Source of the DNA: Betaproteobacteria bacterium
GTDB lineage: Bacteria; Pseudomonadota; Gammaproteobacteria; Burkholderiales; Usitatibacteraceae
Reading direction: 5' to 3'
Length of the DNA stretch: 64,000 nt
Assembly: GCA_016708825.1 (NCBI GenBank)
Contig: JADJEZ010000003.1
Coordinates: 1 to 64,000 of the forward strand
Each line of letters starts with the position of its first letter. Position 1 is the first letter of the stretch. Under the pieces are notes generated by a model, which saw nothing but the letters and a program-made list of their open reading frames with translations, ran no database searches and was not told the origin of the DNA. Position numbers and translations under genes: made by a program. This document shows positions 46,237 to 55,833 of this stretch, piece after piece.

Positions 46237-47126
46237 ATGCCCGCAACCGCTCCCGCCCGGCTCACCGTCGCCGAGGTGGCCCGCCACCTTCGGCTCGGCA
46301 CGCGCAAGGTCTACGACCTGGTCGCGCGCAAGGGCCTGCCGCACGTGCGCGCAGGCGGCAAGCTCCTCTTCGACGTGGCCGAGGTCGAGCACTGGCTCGC
46401 GCGATCGGGCGCCGGAGGCGCGCGCGCGCGATGGCCCCGCCCACGCTCGCCGGCAGCCACGACCCGCTGCTCGAGTGGGCGGTGCGGGAATCCCGCTGCG
46501 GTCTCGCGTTGCTCACCCAGGGCAGCGCCGACGGGCTCGGGCGGCTCGCGCGCGGGGAAGTGGCGGGCGCGCTCATGCACCTGCCCGCCGCGGATCTCTC
46601 GGACTTCAACCGCGACGAGGCCGAGGCGCAGTTGCGCGGCCGCGACGTGGCGCTCGTGGAATGGGCGCGGCGCGAGCAGGGGCTGCTGGTGGCGCGCGGC
46701 AACCCGAGGAAAATCCGCACGGTGGCCGATCTCGCGAAGCGGGGCGTCCGGGTCGCGATGCGCCAGCCCGGCGCGGGGAGCGCCGCGCTGCTCGATCGCC
46801 TCCTCGCGCGCGAAGGCATCGACCGGCGCCGGCTGAAGGCCGGCCCCACGGCCATGGGCGAAAACGATCTCGCCTCCGCCGTGAAATCGGGCGAGGCCGA
46901 CGTGGGCCTGGGCGCGAGGGCCGCGGCCCGTCCGCTGGGGCTCGAGTTCCTCCCGCTCGTGGTCGAGCGCCTCGATCTCGGCGTGTCGCGCGCGGCGTGG
47001 TTCGAGGCGCCGCTGCAGGCGCTCTTCGCCTTCGCGCGCGGCCGGCGCTTCGCGGAGCACGCGCGCGCGCTCGGCGGCTACGACATCGCCGGGCTCGGCA
47101 CCGTTACCTGGAACGACCCCGCGTAA
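46237..47126 (+). CDS. HTH regulator with periplasmic-binding-like domain, frameshifted
   Basis: Two frames form one gene. From ATG 46237 a MerR/excisionase-type helix-turn-helix reads LTVAEVARHLRLGTRKVYDL and VARKGLPHVRAGGKLLFDVA; after the GCGCGCGCGCG run near 46420 the frame shifts and continues with a substrate-binding-like domain (LLEWAVRESRCGLALLTQGS, GLLVARGNPRKIRTVADLAK, RRLKAGPTAMGENDLASAVK) to a stop at 47126. Restored length about 296 residues. This architecture occurs next to molybdate/tungstate genes, where it should sense the anion and control uptake. The indel is probably a sequencing error. Confidence 0.78.
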
Positions 47127-47205
47127 AAGGGGAAGCTCCCCTGTTTCTCTGGAAATCGGGGAGCGTCTCCGTCTGCGGGAGAAAAACAGGGGAACGTCCC
47201 CATTT
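47127..47205. repeat. Cluster of short palindromes between convergent genes
   Basis: Three related GC palindromes in 79 bp: GGGGAAGCTCCCC (47129-47141), GGGGAGCGTCTCC and GGGGAACGTCCCC (near 47190-47202), separated by a TGTTTCTCTGG spacer and its approximate complement (GAAAAACAGG). The first and third could also pair over the intervening sequence. It lies between the convergent regulator and modC stops, so it may be a bidirectional terminator or a REP-like repeat. Confidence 0.5.
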
Positions 47206-48312
47206 TCAGTCGGGCATGAGGTGGATGCCGTCGCGCAGCAGGGAGACGACGACCTCGGCGCCGGACTCGAGGCCGTTGCGGCGCGCCACGTGCAGGGGAA
47301 AAGTGACCTGGAGGCGCTCGCCGGTGGCCTCGATGGCGATCACCGTGCTCACGTTCTCGCCCAGCGGCAGGAAGTCGGCGATGACACCGCGCACCGGGTT
47401 CTCGCGCTCGCCGCGCGAGGGGCGGTCGCGACGGTGCAGGATCACGTGGGAGCCGGGGATCGCCCAGGACACTTCCGCGCCCGCGGCAAAGCGCGCGTCG
47501 AGCACGCACTCGAGTCGCTGTCCCAGGCCCTCGAGCAGCGTGGTGCCGGTGCCCGCGTCGCTGGATAGCACCTTGCCCCGGAACACGTTCTTCAGGTCGA
47601 CGAGCCTCGCCACGAGGGAATTGGCGGGGCGGGCCATGAGCGCGTGGGGCGGCGCGGCCTGCAGCGTGCGCCCGCGGTGCAGGATGCTCATGCGGTCGGC
47701 GAGCATCGCGGCCTCGTCCAGGTCGTGGGTGACGAGCACCACGGGCATCGCGAGGTCGCGGCGCAGCGACGCGAGCTCCCGGTAGAGGATCTGGCGGGTG
47801 CTGCGGTCCACGGCGGAAAAAGGTTCGTCCAGGAGGAGCACGCGCGGGTCCCGGGCGAGCGCGCGGGCGACCGCCACGCGCTGCTGCTGGCCTCCGGAGA
47901 GCTCCCACGGCCGGCGCGATTCGAGCCCCTTCAGGTTCACGCGGTCGAGCAACGCACGCGCCCGGCCGGCGCGCGCCGGCGCGGCCACGTGGCCCAGCGC
48001 CGCCTCCACGTTCGCCTGCGCGCTCATGTGCGGGAAGAGCGCGTAGTTCTGGAAGACGAAGCCCACCGTCCGCGCGCGGGGCGCGAGTGAAATGCGCGCC
48101 TCGGAATCGAACCACGCCTCGCCGCCCACGGCTATGCGCCCGGTTTTCGCCCGCAGGACGCCCGCGATGCAGCGCAGCACGGTGGACTTGCCGCTGCCCG
48201 AGGGGCCCACGAGCGCGAGCACCTCGCCCGCGGCGCAGTCGAGGCGCACGTCGAGCGGGATGGGCCCGGCCTGCGCGAGCCGGACTTCGAGGCCGCCGGC
48301 GGGCTCAGCCAC
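47206..48312 (-). CDS. modC: Molybdate ABC transporter ATPase ModC
   Basis: 368 residues. Walker A VGPSGSGKSTVLR, Q-loop FVFQNYALFPHMSAQANVEA, signature LSGGQQQRVAVARAL, Walker B VLLLDEPFSAVD, H-loop VVLVTHDLDEAAML. The C-terminal third is a TOBE (Mop-like) molybdate-binding domain (AIPGSHVILHRRDRPSRGER then VIADFLPLGENVSTVIAIEA). Overlaps modB by eight bases. Intact. Confidence 0.95.
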   Translation of the reverse strand: MAEPAGGLEVRLAQAGPIPLDVRLDCAAGEVLALVGPSGSGKSTVLRCIAGVLRAKTGRIAVGGEAWFDSEARISLAPRARTVGFVFQNYALFPHMSAQANVEAALGHVAAPARAGRARALLDRVNLKGLESRRPWELSGGQQQRVAVARALARDPRVLLLDEPFSAVDRSTRQILYRELASLRRDLAMPVVLVTHDLDEAAMLADRMSILHRGRTLQAAPPHALMARPANSLVARLVDLKNVFRGKVLSSDAGTGTTLLEGLGQRLECVLDARFAAGAEVSWAIPGSHVILHRRDRPSRGERENPVRGVIADFLPLGENVSTVIAIEATGERLQVTFPLHVARRNGLESGAEVVVSLLRDGIHLMPD

Positions 48313-48973
48313 GGCGCGAGTCCTTGCGCGAGCCGGTCGCGTACACCACCGCCATCGCCACGAGTGACATGCCCAGCAGCACCGCGGACATGACGCCCGC
48401 CGCGGCGTCGTCGAAGGACTGCACGCTGTCGTAGATCGCGATCGCGACGGTGCGCGTTTCGCCGGGAATGCTGCCCCCGACCATGAGCACGACGCCGAAC
48501 TCTCCCATGGTGTGGGCGAAGGTCATCACCATGCCCGAGAGGATCCCGGGCCAGGCGAGCGGCAGCTCGATCCGCTTGAGCGCCTGCCAGCGCGTGAGGC
48601 CGCAGCAGGCCGCGGCGTCGCGCACGTCCCGGGGAATGGTCTCGAAGGCGCGCTGCATCGGCTGGATCGCGAACGGAAGGTTGAACACCACGGAGGCCAC
48701 GAGCAGGCCCTCGAAACTGAAGACGAGCGTGCGGCCGAACACCGACTCGAACCACTGGCCCACGGGGGACGCCGCGCCCAGGCTCATGAGGAGGTAGTAG
48801 CCGAGCACGGTGGGCGGCAGCACCAGGGGGGCGGCGAGCAGGCCCTCGGCGAGCGGCTTCCACGCGAAGCGCTTCCACGCGAGCACGCGGCCGAGCGCGA
48901 TGCCCACGGGCAGGAGGACCAGCATCGTCCACGCGGCGAGCTCGAGCGACAGCCGGAGGGCGGCCCAGTCCAT
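48305..48973 (-). CDS. modB: Molybdate ABC transporter permease ModB
   Basis: 222 residues, five helices. LAAPLVLPPTVLGYYLLMSL, LPFAIQPMQRAFETIPRDVR and TFAHTMGEFGVVLMVGGSIP then GETRTVAIAIYDSVQSFD are ModB hallmarks; the RDVRDAAACCGLTRWQALKR loop docks ModC. ATG 48973 overlaps the modA stop (TGATG). A GTG three bases earlier is also possible. Intact. Confidence 0.95.
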   Translation of the reverse strand: MDWAALRLSLELAAWTMLVLLPVGIALGRVLAWKRFAWKPLAEGLLAAPLVLPPTVLGYYLLMSLGAASPVGQWFESVFGRTLVFSFEGLLVASVVFNLPFAIQPMQRAFETIPRDVRDAAACCGLTRWQALKRIELPLAWPGILSGMVMTFAHTMGEFGVVLMVGGSIPGETRTVAIAIYDSVQSFDDAAAGVMSAVLLGMSLVAMAVVYATGSRKDSRRG

Positions 48974-49736
48974 CACGATCCCGGAAGCGTGAACCCGTGG
49001 CGCGCGAACGCCGCGCGCGCAGCCTGCCCTGCAGGTGGCGGTAGAAGGCGCGCGCCTCCTCGCCCGCGCCCTTCACGAGCGCCATGCGCTGCCGCAGCGG
49101 CGCGTGGGCCGCCTCGGGAACCAGCGCGAAGCGCCCGCGCGCGGCGACCGCGGGGGAGAACGTGAGCGAATAGGCGAAGAGGCCCGCGGCGGCATTGCCC
49201 GAGACGGCGAATTGCGCGGCCTGCGAGACGTTCTCGCCGAGCACCAGGCGGCCCTCGAGCGACTTCCAGGCGCCCGCGTGCTCGAGCGCCTGCCGCGCGG
49301 CGCGCCCGTAGGGAGCGTGCGCGGGGTTGGCGATCGCGAACCGGGCCACGCCGCCGGTACGCGCGAGTGCGGCGAGGCCTTCGAGGCCGCGGCCGGGATC
49401 GACGGGCAAGCCCGCCGGGGCGAAGAGCACCAGGCGGCCGGTCGCGTAGAGCGTGCCCTCGTCCTCCAGGCGGCCGTCCTTCGCGAGCGCGAGGACATAG
49501 GACTCGTCGGCGGAGAGGAATATCTCGAAGGGCGCACCCTCGGCGATCTGGCGGCGGAAGTTGCCGGAGGAGCCGTAGGTCAGGCGCACGGCGGCGCCGG
49601 TCTCGCGCGTGTAGGCCTGTGCGATCTCGTCCAGGGCGAACTTGAGGTCCGAGGCCGCGGCCACGCCGGGGGCGGCGAGGGCGGGCGTGGCGCCCAGTGC
49701 GAGCGCGCAGGCCAGGGCGGCGAGGAGACGCGGCAT
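48973..49736 (-). CDS. modA: Molybdate-binding protein ModA, frameshift near the 3' end
   Basis: About 254 residues, with a signal peptide (LLAALACALALGATPALA). Landmarks: APGVAAASDLKFALDEIAQA, LTYGSSGNFRRQIAEGAPFE and IFLSADESYVLALAKDGRLE, then VLGENVSQAAQFAVSGNAAA. Near 49030, after FYRHLQG, one lost base shifts the frame; the expected end ARAAFARHGFTLPGS is readable one frame over and stops at 48973, overlapping modB. Periplasmic molybdate receptor, first gene of modABC. The indel is judged to be a base error. Confidence 0.88.
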
Positions 49737-49762
49737 GCGCGGGCCCTCGCCGCGGGAGGCGA

Positions 49763-50086
49763 TCAGGAAGGCTTCTTCACGCCTTCGAGCAGCTTCTGCA
49801 GCTCGCCGCTCTGGTACATCTCGCGCAGGATGTCGGAGCCGCCGACGAATTCCCCGTTCACGTAGAGCTGCGGGATCGTGGGCCAGTTGGCGTATTCCTT
49901 CACGCCCTGGCGGATCTCCGGGTCCTGGAGCACGTCCACGGAGACGAAGTGCTCCACGCCGCAGAGGTTCAGCAGTTGCGTGGCGGTGGCGGAGAAGCCG
50001 CACATCGGCGTCTGCGGCGAGCCCTTCATGAAGAGGACCACGGGGTTGGAGGTGACGGTGCTGCGGATCTTGTCCTGGGCGCTCAT
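49763..50086 (-). CDS. grxD: Monothiol glutaredoxin GrxD
   Basis: 107 residues. VVLFMKGSPQTPMCGFSATA carries the CGFS active site of monothiol glutaredoxins; VEHFVSVDVLQDPEIRQGVK and WPTIPQLYVNGEFVGGSDIL are the glutathione-binding blocks. It binds a glutathione-coordinated [2Fe-2S] cluster and delivers it to target proteins. Cytoplasmic. Neighbour of prmC/prfA/hemA, as is common in betaproteobacteria. Intact. Confidence 0.95.
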   Translation of the reverse strand: MSAQDKIRSTVTSNPVVLFMKGSPQTPMCGFSATATQLLNLCGVEHFVSVDVLQDPEIRQGVKEYANWPTIPQLYVNGEFVGGSDILREMYQSGELQKLLEGVKKPS

Positions 50087-50191
50087 GGTGAATTCTCTCG
50101 TTGTGCGGGTGGATCGGCTTGCAGGCGGACATGATACGACGGGGGCGCGGGTTTTCGCGCCCCGGCGGTCAAAGCCCCGCCACACCTGGGG

Positions 50192-51003
50192 TCATTGCAA
50201 CCGGCCCGCGGCCACGCGCGTGATGCCCGCGAGGTCCGGGATCGACACCAAGTCGCGGAAGCCGGCGGCCGCGAAGAGCGCCCGGCAGGCTTCGGCCTGG
50301 TCGTGGCCGTGCTCGACGAGGAGCCAGCCGCCGGGCTTCAGGTGGCCGGGCGCGCCGGCGATGATCTCGCGAAGCGAGGCGAGGCCGTCCGCGCTTTCGT
50401 CGGTGAGGGCGCCGCGCGGTTCGAAGCGAAGGTCACCCTCTTCGAGGTGCTGGTCGCGCGCGGCCACGTAGGGCGGGTTGGCGACGACGAGGTCGAAGCG
50501 CCGCCCGCCACGGGCGCGTACCAGCTCCCTCCATGAACTCGACGTGCGCGCCGTGCCGAGCCGCGTTCGCCCGCGCGACGGCGAGGGCTCCGGGGCAGGC
50601 GTCGACGGCGCGACCGCCATGCCGGGGCGTTCGCAGGCCAGCGTCACCGCGATCGCGCCGCTGCCGGTGCCGAGGTCAGCCGCTCGCCGCGCCGGAAGGC
50701 GCGAGGGCCGCCGCCACGACCGTCTCGGTCTCCGGGCGCGGGATGAGCACGCCGGGGCCCACGGCGAACGCGCGGCCGTAGAACTCGCGCGTGCCCACGA
50801 GGTAGGCGACGGGAAACCCGAGAGAGCGCCGCGCCACCAGGCAGGTCGAACTGCGCATCCTGGGATTCGGTGAGGATCTCGCATGGGATTGGCCGCGAGC
50901 CAGGCGCGCTCCGTGCCCAGGAGGTGGCATGGCGAGGACGCGCGCGTCGGCCGCCGATGGCCGCCGCCGCCTCGTCGAGCGCCGCACGGACCGTCCGCCT
51001 CAT
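50192..51003 (-). CDS. prmC: Peptide chain release factor methyltransferase PrmC, several frameshifts
   Basis: Methylates the Gln of the GGQ motif in release factors. Pieces in different frames: start at ATG 51003 ([18 protein letters not shown]), [20 protein letters not shown] and [12 protein letters not shown] in a second frame, then [40 protein letters not shown] (catalytic NPPY) and [20 protein letters not shown] in a third. Stop at 50192. At least three indels; total length fits PrmC (about 270 residues). Breaks are near 50955, 50700 and 50560. Order prfA-prmC is conserved. Confidence 0.85.
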
Positions 51004-51022
51004 GGCGCCGCGCCCCGCGGGC

Positions 51023-52105
51023 TCACGTCGCCTCGGCGAGGCCCGCGAGCAGCTCCGCCTGGTGCTCCGCCATCAGGGCGTCCGTCAGCTCGTCGAGGTC
51101 GCCGCCCATGATGGCGTCGATCTTGTAGAGCGTGAGGTTGATGCGGTGGTCGGTGACGCGGCCCTGCGGGAAGTTGTAGGTGCGGATGCGGTCGGAGCGG
51201 TCGCCGGAGCCGACGAGGCTCTTCCGCTCGCTCGCCTCCTTGGCGGCCTGCTCGCGCACCTGCTTGTCCTTGATGCGCGCGGCGAGCACGCGCCAGGCCT
51301 GCTCGCGGTTCTTGTGCTGGCTGCTGGCGTCCTGGCACTCGACCACGATCCCCGTGGGGATGTGCGTGAGTCGAACGGCGGAGTCCGTCTTGTTCACGTG
51401 CTGGCCGCCCGCGCCGCTCGCCCGGTAGGTGTCCACGCGCACCTCGGCGGGATTGACCACGACCCCGCTCGCGTCGTCGGCCTCGGGCATCACGGCGACG
51501 GTGGCCGCGGAGGTGTGGATGCGGCCCTGCGTCTCGGTGGCGGGCACGCGCTGCACGCGGTGGCCGCCGGATTCGAACTTGAGTCGCGAGTAGGCGCCCT
51601 GGCCGGCGATGCGCGCGATGATCTCCTTGAACCCGCCGGCGTCGCCCGCGCTCTCGGAGACGATCTCCACCTGCCAGCGGTTCCGCTCGGCGTAGCGCGA
51701 GTACATGCGGAAGAGGTCGCCCGCGAAGAGCGCGCTCTCGTCGCCGCCGGTGCCGGCGCGGATCTCGAGGAAGAGGTTCTTCTCGTCGTTGGGATCCTTC
51801 GGCAGCAGCATCTTCTGGATGTCGGCGGCGATCTCGTCGAGCTCGCGCGGCCCGCCTCGATCTCGGACTGCGCGAACTCGCGCATCTCGGGGTCCTTCGC
51901 CATGTCCTCGGCCGCCGCGATGTCCGCTTCGGTCGCGGCGTAATCGCCGTAGCGCGCCACGACGGGCGCGATCTCGGCGTGCTCGCGCGAGAGCTTGCGG
52001 TAGTTGTCGAGGTTCCAGGTGACCTCCGGATCCGGCGAGAGGGCATCCAACTCCCTCGCGCGCGACACGAGGTTCGCGAGCTTCGCGGCGACGCCGGGCC
52101 TTCGT
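51023..52105 (-). CDS. prfA: Peptide chain release factor 1, one frameshift
   Basis: RF1 ends translation at UAA/UAG. C-terminal part intact: [40 protein letters not shown] with the catalytic [23 protein letters not shown] and [16 protein letters not shown]. The recognition loop is in [20 protein letters not shown]. The N-terminal part ([20 protein letters not shown]) is in another frame; one base is missing near 51857. The usual start would be near 52105, where the consensus reads ACGAAGG; an ATG may have been miscalled. Length 1083 bp fits 360 residues. Confidence 0.88.
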   Translation of the reverse strand, partial: TKARRRREAREPRVAREGVGCPLAGSGGHLEPRQLPQALARARRDRARRGALRRLRRDRSGHRGGRGHGEGPRDARVRAVRDRGGPRELDEIAADIQKMLLPKDPNDEKNLFLEIRAGTGGDESALFAGDLFRMYSRYAERNRWQVEIVSESAGDAGGFKEIIARIAGQGAYSRLKFESGGHRVQRVPATETQGRIHTSAATVAVMPEADDASGVVVNPAEVRVDTYRASGAGGQHVNKTDSAVRLTHIPTGIVVECQDASSQHKNREQAWRVLAARIKDKQVREQAAKEASERKSLVGSGDRSDRIRTYNFPQGRVTDHRINLTLYKIDAIMGGDLDELTDALMAEHQAELLAGLAEAT

Positions 52106-53365
52106 CGCCCCGCCTCGTCCCGGCCGCCGCCGTTTTCCGGGAAGAGGATCTCGACGGCGCGCACGAGGCGTCGCGCTCGCCCTCGCCGGCGCGGTTCAGG
52201 GCCTGGGTCGGGTGGTGCAGGATCTTGTTCACCGAGCCCGCCCGCGAGGCCCTCGAGGACCTTCGCCGGGGTCTGCCCCTGCGCAAGGCGCTGCTTCGCC
52301 TTGGCGAGCTCGGCGGTGCGGTACTCGTCGGCCTTCGCCCGCAGTTGCACGATGGCGGGCACGGCACCGCGGGCCGCGAGCCAGGCCCGGAAGACCTCCA
52401 CCTGGCGGTCGACGATGACTTCGGCCTCGGTCACCGCGGCCTGGCGCTGCCCGGCGCCGTCCTGGACGATGGTGCCCAGGTCGTCGATGGTGTAGAGGAA
52501 GAGGTCCTCCAGCTCCGAGGCCTCGGGCTCCACGTCGCGGGGCACCGCGAAGTCCACCACGAACATCGGGCGGTAGGCGGGCCTTGAGCGGGCGCTCGAG
52601 GGCGCGCGCGAGAGGATGGGCAGCGTGGAGGCGGTGCCGGTGATGACGATGTCGAACTCGTGCAGGCGCTCGGGGAGCTGCTCGATCGAGATGGCGGTGC
52701 CGCCGAAGCGCTCGGCGAAGGCCTCGCCGCGCGAGAGCGTGCGGTTGGCGACGACCACCTGCTGCGGGCCCTGCGCGACGAAGTAGGTGGCCGCGAGCTC
52801 CACCATCTCGCCCACGCCGATCATGAGCATCTTCGTGCGCGAGATGTCGCCGAAGAGGTTCTGCGCGAGCTTGAGCGCCGCCGCCGACATGGAGATCGAC
52901 TGCGCGCCGATGGCCGTCTGCGTACGCACTTCCTTCGCCACCGAGAAGGTGTGCTGGAAGAGGCGGTTCAGCGTCGAGCCGAGCGTGCCGCTGTGCACGG
53001 CGGTGCGCACGGACTGCTTCACCTGGCCGAGGATCTGCGGCTCGCCCAGCACCATGGAGTCCAGCCCCGAGGCGACCCGGAAGGCGTGCCGCACGGCCTC
53101 CGAGTGCTGTGGGTACAGGTGGTCCTCGATGTCGAGCCCAGGTGCGGCGGCCTCCGCTCAGCCAGGCGCGCACCGCCGCCATGTCGTCGGCGCGGCAGTA
53201 GACCTCGGTGCGGTTGCAGGTGGAGACGAGCACGGCCTCGGACACGCCCGGCCTGGCGGCGAGCGAGGTGAGCGCATCGCCCTGGGTCTCGGGGGGGAAG
53301 GCGAGCTTCTCCCGGACCTCGAGCGGCGCGCTGTGGTGGTTGATGCCGAGAACGTGCAGGGGCAT
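52103..53365 (-). CDS. hemA: Glutamyl-tRNA reductase HemA, about three frameshifts
   Basis: First enzyme of C5 tetrapyrrole synthesis: glutamyl-tRNA to glutamate-1-semialdehyde with NADPH. ATG 53365 gives [20 protein letters not shown] and [20 protein letters not shown] with the catalytic Cys. Near 53160 the frame changes to [40 protein letters not shown], then near 52250 to [20 protein letters not shown] and back at about 52165 to [15 protein letters not shown]. The C-terminal HHPT block confirms completeness. Overlaps prfA start. Confidence 0.88.
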
Positions 53366-53509
53366 GGGCCGTGACGCCGCGCCGGGCGCCGGCGGGCAAT
53401 TCGAGAGCGCGGATTATACCGGGGCCCCCGGGGCTTCCTTGCGGGATTCGGGGTCGCATCCGGCGCGCAAGGCGGCTGCGTATGCGGACCCGAATCGCGT
53501 CGGACGCCC

Positions 53510-54036
53510 GTGAACCGGTTCCCGCCGCCGCCCTGCTCCGGCCGGCCCTGCCGCATCCGGCGCCTGCCCGCCGCTCCTCGACCGCCTGCGCACCCTCGGG
53601 GCGAGCCGGCCAACCTGTGCCAGTACGAGGAAGGTCGTGCTGGTGGTGAACACCGCGAGCTATTGCGGCTACACGGGCCAGTACCAGGGGCTGGAGTCGC
53701 TCTACCAGCGGTTCAAGGCGCAGGGGCTCGTGGTGCTCGGGGTGCCCTCCAATGACTTCGGCGCCCAGGAGCCCGGGCCCAACGCGCAGGTGGCGGACTT
53801 CTGCGAGCGCACCTACCAGGTCCGCTTTCCGATGCTCGACAAGAGGGTGGTCTCGGGCCGGGCCGGCGACTCCCCTCTACCGGGCCCTCGGGGAGAAGAC
53901 CGGGCAGCCGCCGAGCTGGAATTTCCACAAGTACCTCCTCGGCCGCGAGGGCGTGCCGGTCGAAGTTCCCCGAGCGCCGTCGCCCCCGAGGATCCCGGTG
54001 GTGGCGGCCGTCGAGAAGGCCCTGAAGGCCCGTTAG
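53510..54036 (+). CDS. Glutathione peroxidase family protein, frameshifted
   Basis: Reduces peroxides with thiols. The core [20 protein letters not shown] has the peroxidatic Cys; [20 protein letters not shown] has the Gln; the third residue lies in [15 protein letters not shown]. Pieces are in different frames: GTG 53510 starts an unreliable N-terminus, a good frame begins near 53630, and another indel near 53875 leads to [12 protein letters not shown] up to the stop at 54036. At least two indels. Divergent from hemA. No signal peptide certain, because the N-terminus is damaged. Confidence 0.75.
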
Positions 54037-54115
54037 GCGGCGCCTCGGGAACAATCTTTACAAGGAGAGCGAAAAAGGCGCAGTATTGCGTTGATTTAAC
54101 GGAATCTTTTCTCCC

Positions 54116-55822
54116 ATGTCCGCAGCCTCCGGCACCTTCAGCGCCCTAGGCCGAGCCCTCGTCCAGCAGGGCCGGCTCGTGCAGGCTGACGCCACCGCCG
54201 TCCAGATCGAGGCGGCGAAGGCGGGCGTGAGCTTCGTCCAGCAGCTCATCGCTTCGCGCAAGTTGAGCGCGAGGGACGTCTCGCAGTTCGCGGCCGGCAC
54301 CTTCGGCTATCCGCTGCTCGACCTGGCCGCGGTCGACACCGACCAGCTGCCGCTCAACCTGATCGACTCGAAGATCGTCGCCAACCACCGCGTGATCGCG
54401 CTGGGCAAGCGCGGCAACAAGCTCTTCGTGGGAATGTCGGACCCCACCAACGAGCAGGTGATGCAGGAGGTGAAGTTCGCCACCGGCATGACGATGGAGC
54501 CGGTGGTCGTCGAGGACGACAAGCTCGGCGTCGTCGTGAAGAAGCTCTCGGACTCGAGCGGCCGCTCGCTCGAGGCGGCCACCGAGGACGTGGACCTCTC
54601 CGGCATGGAGGTGACCGACGGCGAAACGCAGCCCGAGGTGGTCACCGAGGAGATCGACGACGCGCCGGTCGTGAAGTACGTGACCAAGATCCTGCTCGAC
54701 GCGATCAACGGCGGGGCCTCCGACATCCACTTCGAGCCCTACGAGAAGTTCTACCGCATCCGCTACCGCCAGGACGGCGTGCTCTACGACGTGGCGCAGC
54801 CGCCGCTCGCCATCAAGGAGAAGATCGCCTCGCGCATCAAGGTGGTCTCCAGGCTCGACATCTCGGAGAAGCGCGTGCCGCAGGACGGGCGCATGAAGAT
54901 CGTGCTCTCGAAGACGCGCGTGATCGACTTCCGCGTCTCGACGCTGCCGACGCTGCACGGCGAGAAGATCTGCATGCGGATCCTCGACGCCTCGAGCGCC
55001 ACGCTCGGCATCGAGGCGCTCGGCTACGAGCCCGATCAGCGCGAGGCGCTGATGCACGCGATCCAGCGGCCCTACGGCATGGTGCTCGTCACCGGCCCGA
55101 CGGGTTCCGGCAAGACCGTCTCGCTCTACACGTGCCTGAACATCCTGAACAAGCCGGGCATCAACATCTCCACCGCCGAGGACCCCGCGGAGATCAACCT
55201 GCCGGGGATCAACCAGGTGAACATGAACGACAAGGCCGGGCTCACTTTCTCGGTGGCGCTGAAGGCGTTCCTGCGCCAGGACCCGGACATCATCATGGTG
55301 GGCGAGATCCGCGACCTGGAGACGGGCGAGATCGCGATCAAGGCGGCGCAGACCGGCCACATGGTGCTCTCGACGCTGCACACGAACGACGCGCCCTCGA
55401 CGCTCACCCGCCTCATGAACATGGGCATCGCGCCGTTCAACATCGCCTCCTCGGTGATCCTCATCACGGCGCAGCGCCTGGCGAGGAAGCTCTGCACCTG
55501 CAAGCGGCCGGTGGACATCCCTCCCGAGGCGCTCCTGCGCGCCGGATTCCGGGAGGAGGAACTCGACGGCACGTGGCAGACGTACGAGCCGGTCGGTTGC
55601 GAGGTATGCAAGAATACCGGCTACAAGGGCCGCGTCGGCATCTACCAGGTGATGCCGATCTCCGACGAGATCGAGCGGATCATCATGAAGAACGGGACGG
55701 CCATCGACGTGGCCGACCAGGCCCAGCGCGACGGCGTTCGCGACCTGCGCCAATCGGGGCTTCTCAAGGTCAAGAAGGGGCTCACCTCGCTCGAGGAGAT
55801 CGAGGCCGTCACGAACGAGTAG
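54116..55822 (+). CDS. pilB: Type IV pilus extension ATPase PilB
   Basis: 568 residues, intact. Hexameric ATPase that drives pilus extension from the cytoplasmic side. The N-terminal MshEN-like domain (LVQQGRLVQADATAVQIEAA, FGYPLLDLAAVDTDQLPLNL) is followed by the motor with Walker A LVTGPTGSGKTVSLYTCLN, Asp box ISTAEDPAEINLPGINQVNM, Walker B IIMVGEIRDLETGEIAIKAA and the His box HMVLSTLHTNDAPSTLTRL. The CxxC-type zinc site is CTCKRP with CEVCKNTGYKGRVGI. First of pilB-pilC. Confidence 0.97.
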   Translation: MSAASGTFSALGRALVQQGRLVQADATAVQIEAAKAGVSFVQQLIASRKLSARDVSQFAAGTFGYPLLDLAAVDTDQLPLNLIDSKIVANHRVIALGKRGNKLFVGMSDPTNEQVMQEVKFATGMTMEPVVVEDDKLGVVVKKLSDSSGRSLEAATEDVDLSGMEVTDGETQPEVVTEEIDDAPVVKYVTKILLDAINGGASDIHFEPYEKFYRIRYRQDGVLYDVAQPPLAIKEKIASRIKVVSRLDISEKRVPQDGRMKIVLSKTRVIDFRVSTLPTLHGEKICMRILDASSATLGIEALGYEPDQREALMHAIQRPYGMVLVTGPTGSGKTVSLYTCLNILNKPGINISTAEDPAEINLPGINQVNMNDKAGLTFSVALKAFLRQDPDIIMVGEIRDLETGEIAIKAAQTGHMVLSTLHTNDAPSTLTRLMNMGIAPFNIASSVILITAQRLARKLCTCKRPVDIPPEALLRAGFREEELDGTWQTYEPVGCEVCKNTGYKGRVGIYQVMPISDEIERIIMKNGTAIDVADQAQRDGVRDLRQSGLLKVKKGLTSLEEIEAVTNE

Positions 55823-55833
55823 GGGGGGCGGAC

